The translations under genes and the position numbers were made by a program. Under the pieces are notes generated by a model. That model saw only the letters and a program-made list of their open reading frames with translations, did not search any database and had not been told where the DNA came from. Of a stretch of 64,000 nucleotides of DNA, positions 17,952 through 26,459 are shown piece after piece. How positions within the stretch are numbered: the first letter of the stretch is position 1; the number at the start of each line of letters is the position of its first letter. Origin of the DNA: Pseudoalteromonas sp. A601 (GTDB lineage Bacteria > Pseudomonadota > Gammaproteobacteria > Enterobacterales > Alteromonadaceae); assembly GCF_002165575.1 (NCBI RefSeq), contig NZ_MXQF01000026.1, forward strand, positions 1 through 64,000, read 5' to 3'.

Positions 17952-18525
17952 TTAAATAGTTAAAGAAAAAGCGCTTAGCCAAATCAACTGCTCACCATAT
18001 GCTAACCTTTGATAAGCCCCTGCATTTGTGCGCTGTTTAAATGCTTTAGTTAGTCTGAAAGGTGACGCAAACAAAGCAGGCTAAAAACACTCTAAAGCTA
18101 ATGGATAAGTAATCACTTATCGCGATTAAAATTAGCGCGATCAATAATGACAATAGCATAACTAACCCTGCTCAAGAATGGATTTGGCAAGTTACAGTAG
18201 GTGATTCAGTATAAGGGTTTGCATCCATTGGGAAACACCCAGCGCCCCAAATTCCTGTAACAAGGACAACAGAAAGCCAGCCCACTAAAACAACTAATAT
18301 AGGTGCATTTTCAAGATTAATTACATACCAACCAAAAGCGCAAAAAAGTATGCCTAAAGGGTAGTTGTTTATAAGGGGAGATAATTTTTCTGTCGCACTT
18401 CCTGCTGCGCCAAGCTCGCTGCAAAATTGTTTATTATGGCTATAACTAGGGTAGAGTTTAGCGACTGTAAAAACACCAATTACAATCCAAATACTTGCGA
18501 TAATTGCAGTATATACCCAAGCCAC
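17952..18525 (-). pseudogene. decayed DUF998 membrane protein gene
   Basis: The first 117 codons encode a DUF998-like protein with membrane helices and the family motifs YPSYSHNKQFCSELGAAG and GAGCFPMDANPYT. An in-frame TGA stops it at 18172-18174, but the same frame goes on with a membrane helix (AGLVMLLSLLIALILIAI) to a second stop at 18046-18048. Similarity-like sequence (FKQRTNAGAYQRLAYGEQL) then resumes in another frame to 17952. The apparent GTG start at 18525 lies inside the terminal repeat of the adjacent 18512-18776 element, so the original N-terminus appears to have been removed by its insertion. One nonsense change plus one frameshift imply a dead gene. Confidence 0.72.
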
Positions 18526-18776
18526 CTCAAAATGCGAGTTTCAGTTGGAATTAAAAGCGATTTAGGCAAGGCATTGATTGCAAATAATGGTTGTTCCCTT
18601 GTTAAAATCAATAACGCAGTATAAATCGCTTTTAAACCAACCCTTTGGGCGCTTCACAGGGACTTACTCCCATCGTTGTTACTTCTTAAAAGGGATGACC
18701 ATTCTTGCAAAGTAACGCCTTGATATTAAGCCCCTGTGAAACGCTGAATTCTGCATCTTGAGGTGGCTTGGGTATA
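18512..18776. mobile_element. 265-bp miniature inverted-repeat element (MITE-like)
   Basis: Both ends carry the same terminal inverted repeat, TATACCCAAGCCACCTCAA, which extends imperfectly to about 33 bases on each side. Inside are two nested stem-loops: TTAAAAGCGATTTA (18551-18564) pairs with 18622-18635, and a GCTTCACAGGGACTTA-type arm near 18649-18667 pairs with 18727-18745. There is no open frame for a transposase, so it would need one supplied in trans. It abuts the DUF998 pseudogene and supplies its first codons. A partial copy lies at 4040-4091. Confidence 0.8.
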
Positions 18777-18876
18777 AGCTAAAAGTTAAAACATAATTTA
18801 CTGCCATGTGCAGTCAAACTACCATGATAATAAACTCGTTCAGTGACCTTGTATACTTTGCGTATTAAATATGAAA

Positions 18877-18901
18877 AAAGCAGCCTGGGGTTGGCTGCTT
18901 T
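18877..18901 (-). terminator. rho-independent terminator of EF-hand cluster 2
   Basis: On the minus strand AAAGCAGCC, a 7-base loop and GGCTGCTTT form a perfect 9-bp stem followed by a run of six T. It lies about 40 bases past the stop of the last EF-hand gene. Confidence 0.85.
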
Positions 18902-18942
18902 AATTTAGGGTAAAATCCATTTCGAGTAAGCACAGGCTAAAT

Positions 18943-19155
18943 TTATGCGTTATCAAACTCTTGTTTTGATAACTCACCGTTGCCATCGGTATCAAGCTCA
19001 GCAAATGTTGCTGAGGTAATGCCACCCATTGATGCTTCTTGCTGGCTAAGTGCACCACTGCCATCAATATCCAGCTCATCAAAATCTACAGCTGCAAAAG
19101 CCGCAGATGAAGATGCTAGTGCAATAAGTGCTAATGTTTTGTTTAATCTATTCAT
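18943..19155 (-). CDS. small secreted EF-hand protein (cluster 2, third gene)
   Basis: A 70-residue paralogue: signal peptide MNRLNKTLALIALASSSAAFA, then EF-hand loops DIDGSGALSQQE and DTDGNGELSKQE. The frame is open back to 19242, but the extra 29 codons cover the structured leader (19208-19265) and are not protein-like, so the start is the ATG at 19155 with an AAGGA site. The leader lies 52 bases upstream. Exported calcium-binding protein by sequence; role unknown. Confidence 0.87.
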   Translation of the reverse strand: MNRLNKTLALIALASSSAAFAAVDFDELDIDGSGALSQQEASMGGITSATFAELDTDGNGELSKQEFDNA

Positions 19156-19207
19156 AATATAATCCTTCAATGTACTATCAAAAAAATGCGTAAATTTAGT
19201 ATCACCA

Positions 19208-19265
19208 TCCTTGTTATCCTTTGTCATGAGCTCCTTGCCCACTTAGGTTGTCTTTGGCAACTCAG
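19208..19265 (-). ncRNA. structured leader element, copy 2
   Basis: The second 58-base copy of the element at 16224-16281. On the minus strand the hairpin is GTGGGC-AAGGA-GCTCAT (19226-19242), with the loop unchanged. Relative to copy 1, one pair changes A-U to G-C by a double substitution and two become G-U, so all six pairs persist on the coding strand while the plus-strand version would have two mismatches. Confidence 0.55.
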
Positions 19266-19276
19266 GATAAACTCAG

Positions 19277-19495
19277 TTATGCTCTTGAATACTCTTCTTT
19301 TGATAACTCACCATTTTGGTCAGCATCACGCTGTGCAAATTGATTAAATAACTCAGCATCTTCTTTGGCTTCAACCAAACTAATCGCACCATCATCATTT
19401 ACATCTAGGGTGTTAAAATCTAATGCCTCAAATGCAAATACAGATGATGAACAAGTTATCGCTATAAGTGCTATTGCTTTGCTAAATGAACTCAT
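19277..19495 (-). CDS. small secreted EF-hand protein (cluster 2, second gene, divergent)
   Basis: A 72-residue paralogue and the most diverged of the six. The signal peptide is MSSFSKAIALIAITCSSSVFA, and the loops are DVNDDGAISLVE and DADQNGELSKEE. The first loop has N at position 3 and D at 5, still compatible with calcium binding. The cysteine in the signal region does not sit in a convincing lipobox. It shares its leader block (19529-19544) with the third gene of cluster 1. Confidence 0.83.
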   Translation of the reverse strand: MSSFSKAIALIAITCSSSVFAFEALDFNTLDVNDDGAISLVEAKEDAELFNQFAQRDADQNGELSKEEYSRA

Positions 19496-19528
19496 TACTA
19501 AGCTCCTTTCATTGCCGTTTTAAATATT

Positions 19529-19544
19529 TAAGAAATCCTTTTCA
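19529..19544 (-). repeat. shared EF-hand spacer block, copy 2
   Basis: Identical 16 bases to 15929-15944, upstream of the EF-hand gene at 19277-19495. In cluster 1 this block precedes the third gene, in cluster 2 the second, so the spacers are arranged in a different order in the two clusters. Confidence 0.6.
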
Positions 19545-19562
19545 ACATTCCATGCAAAAGAA

Positions 19563-19775
19563 TTAAGCTTTTGAGTACTCTTCTTTTGATAGTTCGCCAT
19601 TTTGGTCAGTATCAAGCTCTGCGAACTTGCTTAGTAACTCAGTATCTACTGACGCTTCACTTTGGCTGATTGCGCCACTGCCGTCGATATCCAACGTATC
19701 AAAGTCTGTCCCTGCAAATGCAGCTGATGACGAAGCTAATGCGATTAGTGCTAATGTTTTATTTAACGTGTTCAT
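19563..19775 (-). CDS. small secreted EF-hand protein (cluster 2, first gene)
   Basis: A 70-residue paralogue: signal peptide MNTLNKTLALIALASSSAAFA, identical to that of the first gene of cluster 1, then EF-hand loops DIDGSGAISQSE and DTDQNGELSKEE. A GAAGGA ribosome site precedes the ATG. It heads cluster 2, with the conserved promoter candidate at 19837-19855 upstream. Confidence 0.87.
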   Translation of the reverse strand: MNTLNKTLALIALASSSAAFAGTDFDTLDIDGSGAISQSEASVDTELLSKFAELDTDQNGELSKEEYSKA

Positions 19776-19836
19776 AATTATATTCCTTCAAGTTATGGCT
19801 GCGATTAACTCGCGTTTCGTTTGTTGTAATATGACT

Positions 19837-19855
19837 ATTACAACTTCAATGCCAA
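19837..19855 (-). promoter_or_regulatory. conserved block upstream of EF-hand cluster 2, promoter candidate
   Basis: Identical to 16604-16622 in the same position relative to a first EF-hand gene. In this copy TTTCAA, 17 bases and TAATAG could serve as a sigma70 promoter. Confidence 0.4.
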
Positions 19856-20235
19856 CATTGAAAACACATTTAATATCAAGTAATTAAGATTAATATTTGA
19901 TTGTTTCGTCATTTTTGGTAGGTATTTTTGTTGCCTTTTTGCAACAGCGACAACAGGAAAATTAAATTCAAATTAAAATCAAACACTTAGAATATTCTGG
20001 GATGATACAAAATCTACGTCTATGATTTTTTCAAGTCGAAATAGGATTGTTAAATATACGAATGAAGCATAAAAAAATAAATTAATCGATATTATTAAAT
20101 ATCAAACAGGAACTATAACTACCTGATAATTAATATCTAATTTATTATATAGCGATAATAAAGGGGAAAGTTAAATGCCTAATTTCAAGATATTCACCCT
20201 CTTGTTGCAAAATAGCGAATATCAACAAAGACATT
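19856..20235. other. gene-free AT-rich stretch between EF-hand cluster 2 and the PilZ gene
   Basis: About 380 bases with low GC, A/T runs and no credible coding frame or clear terminator. It contains the 3' side of the PilZ gene and the distal upstream region of cluster 2; nothing else was recognised. Confidence 0.55.
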
Positions 20236-20916
20236 TTAAACCAAAGGTTCTAACACGGAGAGATCGATAAAGTGATCTTTCATAAATTTTTTCATTTCAT
20301 CTTCACTTGCATGTAACTGCACACCAAACTGCACCTGAGTCGCCAAACTACGAACACTGCATATTTGCCCACTAAACTCTTTCATCCCCTTATTCTCTTT
20401 ATCAAGTAAGATATTACACTGAGTATTTTTGAGACTTGATAAGTCTTCTTTGCTTTTAATTTCAAACATAACTCCAGTTGCCGAGATGTCTTTAATAACC
20501 CCTAGCCACTGGCGCTCATCACTTAGTTTAATTTCTGCAGGCAACAAGGTGGGTATGCGCGTATGTGAGCGTAAACTAAATAGTTGTACTTGTGTTGGAA
20601 AGTCTATAAAAATCAACCTTGCAGGGTGTGATGCAACTGACATAACTTGTTGGCGAAAGGCAATAACCTGTCCCCCTCCACTTTCAAGTACAGCTCGAAT
20701 AATAAGCACTACACCATCTTTAAGATATTCACCTGCGTTATGTAAACGTCTGACCGATGGGTAGTTAAGTACAATAAAACGATTATTGAGAAGCCCAATA
20801 AATTCAGTTTTTACTCGCTTGCTGTCTGTGGGAGTCAGTATTTCTACATCAACAAGTGTTCCCGCAGTGATCTTACCCAGCTTTTCTAAATTGAGCTGTA
20901 ACTTCGTTTTTGGCAT
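20236..20916 (-). CDS. YcgR-like PilZ domain protein
   Basis: A 226-residue two-domain protein. The N-terminal half resembles the YcgR/PilZN flagellar-brake domain. The C-terminal PilZ domain has the cyclic-di-GMP motifs RSHTR (RxxxR, about residues 114-118) and DISATG (DxSxxG, about 143-148). It is therefore a likely cyclic-di-GMP receptor that could act on flagellar or surface functions; the target is not shown by the neighbourhood. No membrane segment. It is a single-gene unit between the EF-hand region and trkH. Confidence 0.87.
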   Translation of the reverse strand: MPKTKLQLNLEKLGKITAGTLVDVEILTPTDSKRVKTEFIGLLNNRFIVLNYPSVRRLHNAGEYLKDGVVLIIRAVLESGGGQVIAFRQQVMSVASHPARLIFIDFPTQVQLFSLRSHTRIPTLLPAEIKLSDERQWLGVIKDISATGVMFEIKSKEDLSSLKNTQCNILLDKENKGMKEFSGQICSVRSLATQVQFGVQLHASEDEMKKFMKDHFIDLSVLEPLV

Positions 20917-20999
20917 TCCCTTTCACCACATACTAATATTAATAGAGTATTGATATTAACCTAAATAGAGATAGAACAGCGATAACCCTAAAGTCTGAA

Positions 21000-22451
21000 C
21001 TATCCTCGCCAGAATGTTGGTGTAAACAATACTAATAGCGTAAATATTTCTAATCGACCAAACACCATAGCTATGGTTAATAGCCACTTAGCTGCATCGC
21101 TCACGGCACCATAATGGCTAGCTACCTCACCAAGTCCTGGCCCTAAGTTATTCAAGCAGGCAGCAGTTGCCGAGAAAGCGGTAATGTTATCCATACCCGT
21201 TCCCATCAAAGCTAACATTATGATGACGAATACGAGTGCGTACGCAGAGAAAAATCCCCATACAGCTTCAACAACTTTGTCTGGAAGTGCTTTACGGCCC
21301 AGTTTAATTGAGTAGATTGCCCGCGGATGTACCAGCCGATTAAGCTCGCGCACACCTTGTAAGTAAAGTAAGAACACGCGCACAACTTTCATTCCACCAC
21401 CCGTAGAGCCCGCGCAACCACCAATAAAACTAGAGAAAATTAACAAGATAGGTAAAAACAATGGCCATGTAGAAAAGGTGTCTGTGGCAAACCCTGCGGT
21501 AGTACTCATAGATACAGCTTGGAATAAAGCCTGATCAAGGGTTTCATCGCCATTAGCGTAAATGTTATTCGACGACAATACTGTAAAACACACAACAACT
21601 AATGCCAATTGAATAAACAAAAATACTTTAAACTCTGGATCTCGAATATAAATTTTTAAGTTGCGACTAGAAACGGCAGCATAATGAAGCGTAAAATTTA
21701 CAGCTGCGATAATTAAAAAGACCACACAGATAAAGTTAATTAGTGGACTATCAAAGTGACCTATTGATGCGTCATAAGTGGAAAAGCCGCCAATAGCTAT
21801 AGTGGAAAATGCATGGCAAATAGCATCAAACCAATCCATCCCTGCAGCCCAATACGCCAGCATACATGTAATAGTTAGCGATACATAAATGTACCAAAGA
21901 TGCTTAGCTGTATCAGCTATACGCGGGGTCATTTTTGAGTCTTTAACTGGGCCAGGTATTTCAGCTCTATATAACTGCATACCACCAACACCAAGCATTG
22001 GTAATATAGCAACGGCCAGTACAATAATCCCCATTCCACCAAGCCATTGAAGTTGTTGGCGATAGAATAATACCGATTTAGGTAAATATTCTATCCCTGT
22101 TAATACAGTCGCCCCAGTAGTGGTAAGGCCTGAGAATGCTTCAAATACTGCGTCAGCCAGAGAGAGATTCGGTTCTTGCAAAAAGATAAGCGGAATAGAA
22201 GCAAATGCCCCCAGCACTAACCAAAATAGCACCACAATTAAAAACCCTTCGCGTGCTTTTAAATCACCATGCTCTTGTCTATTTGGATAATATGCGATTA
22301 AGCCAATAACAACACTAAAAATAAATGCCAATACAAATGGTACACCACCACCATCTTTATATATCAATGATACAACTGCTGGCGGGACCATGGTAATACT
22401 AAACAGTACAACAAGTTGGCCAAGAATTTTTATTATGGTACGAAATTGCAT
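21000..22451 (-). CDS. trkH: Trk potassium uptake channel subunit TrkH
   Basis: Integral membrane K+-translocating subunit, 483 residues, with four M1-P-M2 repeats. The filter glycines lie in GLTTTGATVLTG, IAIGGFSTYDAS, STTAGFATDTFS and NNLGPGLGEV. It works with the nucleotide-gated TrkA encoded at 11900-13276. The order trkH-yigZ-pepQ next to fadBA is the same as in E. coli. Confidence 0.96.
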   Translation of the reverse strand: MQFRTIIKILGQLVVLFSITMVPPAVVSLIYKDGGGVPFVLAFIFSVVIGLIAYYPNRQEHGDLKAREGFLIVVLFWLVLGAFASIPLIFLQEPNLSLADAVFEAFSGLTTTGATVLTGIEYLPKSVLFYRQQLQWLGGMGIIVLAVAILPMLGVGGMQLYRAEIPGPVKDSKMTPRIADTAKHLWYIYVSLTITCMLAYWAAGMDWFDAICHAFSTIAIGGFSTYDASIGHFDSPLINFICVVFLIIAAVNFTLHYAAVSSRNLKIYIRDPEFKVFLFIQLALVVVCFTVLSSNNIYANGDETLDQALFQAVSMSTTAGFATDTFSTWPLFLPILLIFSSFIGGCAGSTGGGMKVVRVFLLYLQGVRELNRLVHPRAIYSIKLGRKALPDKVVEAVWGFFSAYALVFVIIMLALMGTGMDNITAFSATAACLNNLGPGLGEVASHYGAVSDAAKWLLTIAMVFGRLEIFTLLVLFTPTFWRG

Positions 22452-22498
22452 TTAGCTATCGCTTATTTAGGTATTTTCATTAACTGCTGGTTATTGTC

Positions 22499-23113
22499 TT
22501 ACTGTTTAACTTTTAACTCAACCGCGCCATGGCTCAAATCATAAATATCTTTGATTGCTTGAGCTGCCTCGCGGCTATCTATAGCAATAGTCCATTCAAT
22601 ATTAGCAGTAAATTGCTTTTCAATATTAAGTACTTGATATTTTGTTTTTAATAATTGTTCAATCGCACCTTGTATGCTGTAATCAGTAAAACCTGTAAGC
22701 TCTACACTGGGTACTTTCACCACAGTGTTTAATTTTGCTAAAGCGTTATTTAAAGAGCCACCGTAAGCACGCACCAAGCCACCGGTACCCAGTTTAATCC
22801 CACCAAAATAACGGGTAACTACCGCTGTAACTTCACCCAAGCCAGATCCAACTAAAACATTAAGCATAGGTTTGCCAGCAGTACCATTTGGTTCTCCATC
22901 ATCTGAAAATCCATATACATGACTGCCCCCTGGGTTTCCAGCAACGTGAGCCCAACAGTTATGCCGCGCATCGGCGTACTTTTCTTCAATATTTTTTATA
23001 AATGCTTTGGCTGCAGCTAAATCTGGGGTATGTGCAATATGCACAATAAACGTACTCTTTTTTATTTCTTCTTGATGAAACACATCATCTGCAGGGTATT
23101 TGTATTCTGACAT
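22499..23113 (-). CDS. yigZ: IMPACT/YigZ family protein
   Basis: A 204-residue member of the UPF0029/IMPACT family. The N-terminal domain carries the signature YGFSDDGEPNGTAGKPML and the following GGIKLGTGGLVRAYG; the C-terminal DUF1949 ferredoxin-like domain begins around residue 135. Eukaryotic IMPACT regulates translation initiation, but the bacterial function is not settled. It lies between pepQ and trkH in the conserved gammaproteobacterial order. Confidence 0.93.
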   Translation of the reverse strand: MSEYKYPADDVFHQEEIKKSTFIVHIAHTPDLAAAKAFIKNIEEKYADARHNCWAHVAGNPGGSHVYGFSDDGEPNGTAGKPMLNVLVGSGLGEVTAVVTRYFGGIKLGTGGLVRAYGGSLNNALAKLNTVVKVPSVELTGFTDYSIQGAIEQLLKTKYQVLNIEKQFTANIEWTIAIDSREAAQAIKDIYDLSHGAVELKVKQ

Positions 23114-23134
23114 ATTTTACTTAACCAAAAAAAT

Positions 23135-23150
23135 GGGGCCAACAGGCCCC
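23135..23150 (-). terminator. terminator after pepQ
   Basis: On the minus strand GGGGCC-TGTT-GGCCCC is followed by ATTTTTTT, a standard rho-independent terminator about 20 bases past the pepQ stop and just before yigZ. Confidence 0.8.
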
Positions 23151-23170
23151 TTCTCTCGCTAGCTTACGAC

Positions 23171-24493
23171 TTAATCTAAGTGTAAGTCGCGCGTCATATT
23201 CTCTAAGCTATCTTCGTGTACTATGATGTTATCTTCTATACGAATACCACCAAATGGTTTGAATGCTTCAACTTTTTCCCAGTTAATAAACTGTTTGTTG
23301 TCAGTTTGCGCTAAATCACCTAATAATGAATCGATAAAATATAACCCAGGCTCAATTGTAAACACTTGGTTCTTTTCAATTAAACGAGTACATCGTAAAA
23401 ACGGGTGCCCTTCTGGTGGCGCTTGATGGCCGCCTTTCTCATCAGCCATAAAACCGCCCATATCATGAACCTGCAAGCCAAGGTGATGGCCAAGCCCATG
23501 CGGGAAGAAGGTTGATGTAATACCGCGTTCAACAATTTCAGCAGCTGGTAGCTTAACAATATTAAAATCACTTAATACCTGCGCCACACGTTGATGACAA
23601 TCAAGGTGCAACTCACCGTACAATAAGCCTGGCTTTAAGGCGTTGCCTAAGGCAATTTGATGCTCAGTCATAACCTTGATCAAATCTGCAAATTCACCTG
23701 ACTTTTTAAAGTCATAAGTACGGGTAATATCTGCGGCATAACCATTAAAGTTAGCACCAGCATCGATTAAAAATGATTTATGCTCTTTAGGTGCTACTGG
23801 GTCAAAGTGCGTATAATGCAAAATAGCGCAATTTTCGTTAAGTGCAACAATGTTGCCATACGGCATTTCGTTTTCACTTTGACGTGTTGCGATCAAATAG
23901 GCTTGTTGAATATCAAACTCAGAACCACCAGCAAAGAAAGCATCTCGCGCTGCTTTGTGGCCATCTACCGCGATACTGTTTGCTTGGCGTAAGCATTCAA
24001 GTTCATATTGTGTTTTATATGCACGATGATAGTTTAGATAATTTATAATCGGCTCAGGATTCATAACGCTAAAGCCAAGCGCTTGCGCTACTTCGAGATA
24101 CTCACCGATATAAGCGTACTTTTCTTTATCATACGGTAATAACTTCTCAACCTGATCTGGCTTTAAAAGAAGTTCAATATCAAAGTAATCAGCCCAAAAA
24201 TCTCGAGGTTCATCAGGTACTTTGTGCCAAAAATCAACGGGGCGATAAAAAATCAGTTTTGGCTTATCACTGCCATTCACCACAATCCAACAATGAGGAT
24301 TATCGATGACCGGTAACCAAGCTTTAAAATGAGGATTAACTTTAAACGGGTAATACATGTCGTCTAAAAACTGACGTTTAGCTTGACCCGAATGAATCAC
24401 TAAACCTTCTAAACCTTCACGATCAATAATAGTACGCGTACGCTGTTGCAGTGTTGCAATATGTTCGGCGTATGAAACGGCTAATTTATCCAT
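23171..24493 (-). CDS. pepQ: Xaa-Pro dipeptidase (prolidase)
   Basis: A 440-residue creatinase-fold metallopeptidase that splits dipeptides ending in proline. The dinuclear metal ligands are visible: aspartates in LIDAGANFNGYAADITRTY, the histidine in FFPHGLGHHLGLQVHD, and glutamates in FTIEPGLYF and GIRIEDNIIV. Alteromonas prolidases of this family are the known organophosphorus acid anhydrolases, a side activity that may or may not occur here. The ATG at 24493 (MDKLAVSYAEH) is chosen; the longer frame would need a TTG start. Confidence 0.95.
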   Translation of the reverse strand: MDKLAVSYAEHIATLQQRTRTIIDREGLEGLVIHSGQAKRQFLDDMYYPFKVNPHFKAWLPVIDNPHCWIVVNGSDKPKLIFYRPVDFWHKVPDEPRDFWADYFDIELLLKPDQVEKLLPYDKEKYAYIGEYLEVAQALGFSVMNPEPIINYLNYHRAYKTQYELECLRQANSIAVDGHKAARDAFFAGGSEFDIQQAYLIATRQSENEMPYGNIVALNENCAILHYTHFDPVAPKEHKSFLIDAGANFNGYAADITRTYDFKKSGEFADLIKVMTEHQIALGNALKPGLLYGELHLDCHQRVAQVLSDFNIVKLPAAEIVERGITSTFFPHGLGHHLGLQVHDMGGFMADEKGGHQAPPEGHPFLRCTRLIEKNQVFTIEPGLYFIDSLLGDLAQTDNKQFINWEKVEAFKPFGGIRIEDNIIVHEDSLENMTRDLHLD

Positions 24494-24572
24494 AGTAAAC
24501 CCATCTGTTAAATTTAACTTGTGCAAGAGTCTACCATAGACTCATATAACGGCCAAAGCGTACCTAAAATGG

Positions 24573-26459
24573 TTAACCGCCCATTTTCATGTCGAGTATC
24601 GGTTCAAGTATATTACCCTCTCGCCCTAAACGTGTGTGATACACCTGGCGATAAGCAAACACATTTTTAACGTAATTACGTGTTTCACGATATGGGATCA
24701 ACTCCACCCATAACTCCGCGGGCATTGCATCATCAGGTAACCAGCGTTTTATACGATGATATCCTGCATTATACGATGCTGTAGCTAGTACTTCATTTCC
24801 ATGATTTTTCTTTTTTAAGTACTCTAAATACTGAGTACCTAAACGAATATTGGTTTTTGGTTGGTTAAGCCGCGTACTAGATACAGTGCTTTTGTTTACG
24901 TATTTTGCTGTGCTAGGTAGTAACTGCATTAAACCACGTGCATTAGCATGAGAGCGTGCGTCGGGCGCAAATGAACTTTCGCGACGCGATATAGCAATGC
25001 TCCACGTCATATCAATATGATTGCGTTTGCTATAGCGTTCAAATAAGTCTTGAAAGGCAAATGGAAAACGCAGCTCAACATAATCCCATGCTTTAATTTG
25101 AGCTAAGGTATAAATAGTACTATCGTACCAATCAAGCTCTGCCGCAAGCTTTGACGCTGCGAGCTTTTCTTGTTCACTGGAGGTACGTGTAAGATAATTC
25201 CACTCTCGTCTCGCTGAGGTAAAACGCTCTAGCTCATAAAGCGCTTTGGCGCGCTTAAAACCTGGTGCTTGTGCAACTTCTGCTACTAACGCATCACTGA
25301 CTTGCAAAGGTTGATTGTTTAATTGCACTGGTATATTTAATCTCGCAGCAGCTAAAAACCCATAGTAATCGCGCTCTTTCGCCACCGTTTGCCAAATTGC
25401 ATTGGCACGCTGTGTATCACCGCGCTGCGCTAAACTATAAGCAAGCCAATACTGCTGGCCAAGGCTAAGGTTTTCTTTACCAGTAAAAAACGCCACAATG
25501 CCCGACCAATCTTGAGCTTTTAACATATTACCCAATTGCCACTGCATTAATTTACGATCTTGGCGCTCCTTAGGCACTTTGTTTAACCAGAACCGCGCTT
25601 GTTTATGTCCACTCGATGCTAATGACAAAGCGAAGGTGTAATACACATCTGCTTTTTGCTCATCAGAGTAATCAAACATCTTATCAAGCTTTTCCCACGC
25701 TTTTAGTGCCAAGTCTCTATCACGCCAAACTAATCGCTTCACACCATAGTGCGCAATTTCACTTTCTTTAACTGTTTTATTTTTATAACGATAAAGCCCA
25801 GCAGCGGCACTTGGATCACTGCGTACTTTTTTGTATAAGTCAGCTAAGTACTGTTCACTTTTCGGAAGTAACGTTTTTAAATACGAAAGTAAATTCCTGT
25901 CGCCACCTTGAGCGGCTAAAGTAATACGCTGCCAAACACGAGCTTGGTTAAGATAACCTTTTTTGCTCCATAAACTAAATAACGAGTCGCATTCCTTTGG
26001 TTGTGACTTACCAACCACCCACAAATCACTCACTTGGCTTAAAATTGCTTTTTCTGGCGCGCCTAAATCAAGCTGGTATTGCAAGTAAGTACAGGTAAGT
26101 TCATTGTTAGCCGTTTTACGGTAGTTATTTATGTAAGTAGCCTTGTGATCATGCTTACGCAAATATTGTAGCCAAGATTTACGCACTGGCCATTCAAGTG
26201 GTGTGTTTTGATAAATCGTTAAGTAATTTTCAATCTCTGTTTGATACTTCACATTTGGATGTCGCTGCCAATAGGTTTTCTCGACATACGGCTTAAGTGG
26301 GTGATCCAAGTTATTAATAACGTCTTGAAATTCTTTATAGTCGCTATAACGTACTTTTTTTTCAGCGTCTAAAAACGCGTCATGTTTGTCATTGGCCCCG
26401 GCAGAAAAAAAAGGGAGAAATAATGCAGCTGCCGTCCAACCTAATAAATGTTTTTTCAT
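24573..26459 (-). CDS. slt: soluble lytic murein transglycosylase
   Basis: Slt70-type periplasmic enzyme that cleaves peptidoglycan with formation of 1,6-anhydromuramic acid. A signal peptide (about residues 1-22, ending FSAGA) is followed by a long alpha-superhelical U/L domain rich in WxxR-type repeats, and a C-terminal lysozyme-like domain with the catalytic glutamate in ISRRESSFAPDA, then SHANARGLMQLLPSTA and TASYNAG. The 628-residue length matches the family. It is divergent from fadB and stands alone. Confidence 0.95.
   Translation of the reverse strand: MKKHLLGWTAAALFLPFFSAGANDKHDAFLDAEKKVRYSDYKEFQDVINNLDHPLKPYVEKTYWQRHPNVKYQTEIENYLTIYQNTPLEWPVRKSWLQYLRKHDHKATYINNYRKTANNELTCTYLQYQLDLGAPEKAILSQVSDLWVVGKSQPKECDSLFSLWSKKGYLNQARVWQRITLAAQGGDRNLLSYLKTLLPKSEQYLADLYKKVRSDPSAAAGLYRYKNKTVKESEIAHYGVKRLVWRDRDLALKAWEKLDKMFDYSDEQKADVYYTFALSLASSGHKQARFWLNKVPKERQDRKLMQWQLGNMLKAQDWSGIVAFFTGKENLSLGQQYWLAYSLAQRGDTQRANAIWQTVAKERDYYGFLAAARLNIPVQLNNQPLQVSDALVAEVAQAPGFKRAKALYELERFTSARREWNYLTRTSSEQEKLAASKLAAELDWYDSTIYTLAQIKAWDYVELRFPFAFQDLFERYSKRNHIDMTWSIAISRRESSFAPDARSHANARGLMQLLPSTAKYVNKSTVSSTRLNQPKTNIRLGTQYLEYLKKKNHGNEVLATASYNAGYHRIKRWLPDDAMPAELWVELIPYRETRNYVKNVFAYRQVYHTRLGREGNILEPILDMKMGG

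Noticed and set aside
18427..18624. 65-codon plus-strand gene across the left end of the inverted-repeat element
   Set aside because: It spans the element boundary and is antisense to the DUF998 pseudogene, with no ribosome site or protein-like pattern.
18777..19242. Longer reading of the EF-hand gene at 18943 starting at 19242
   Set aside because: The extra 29 codons cover the conserved 58-base leader and precede a perfect signal peptide start with a ribosome site at 19155.
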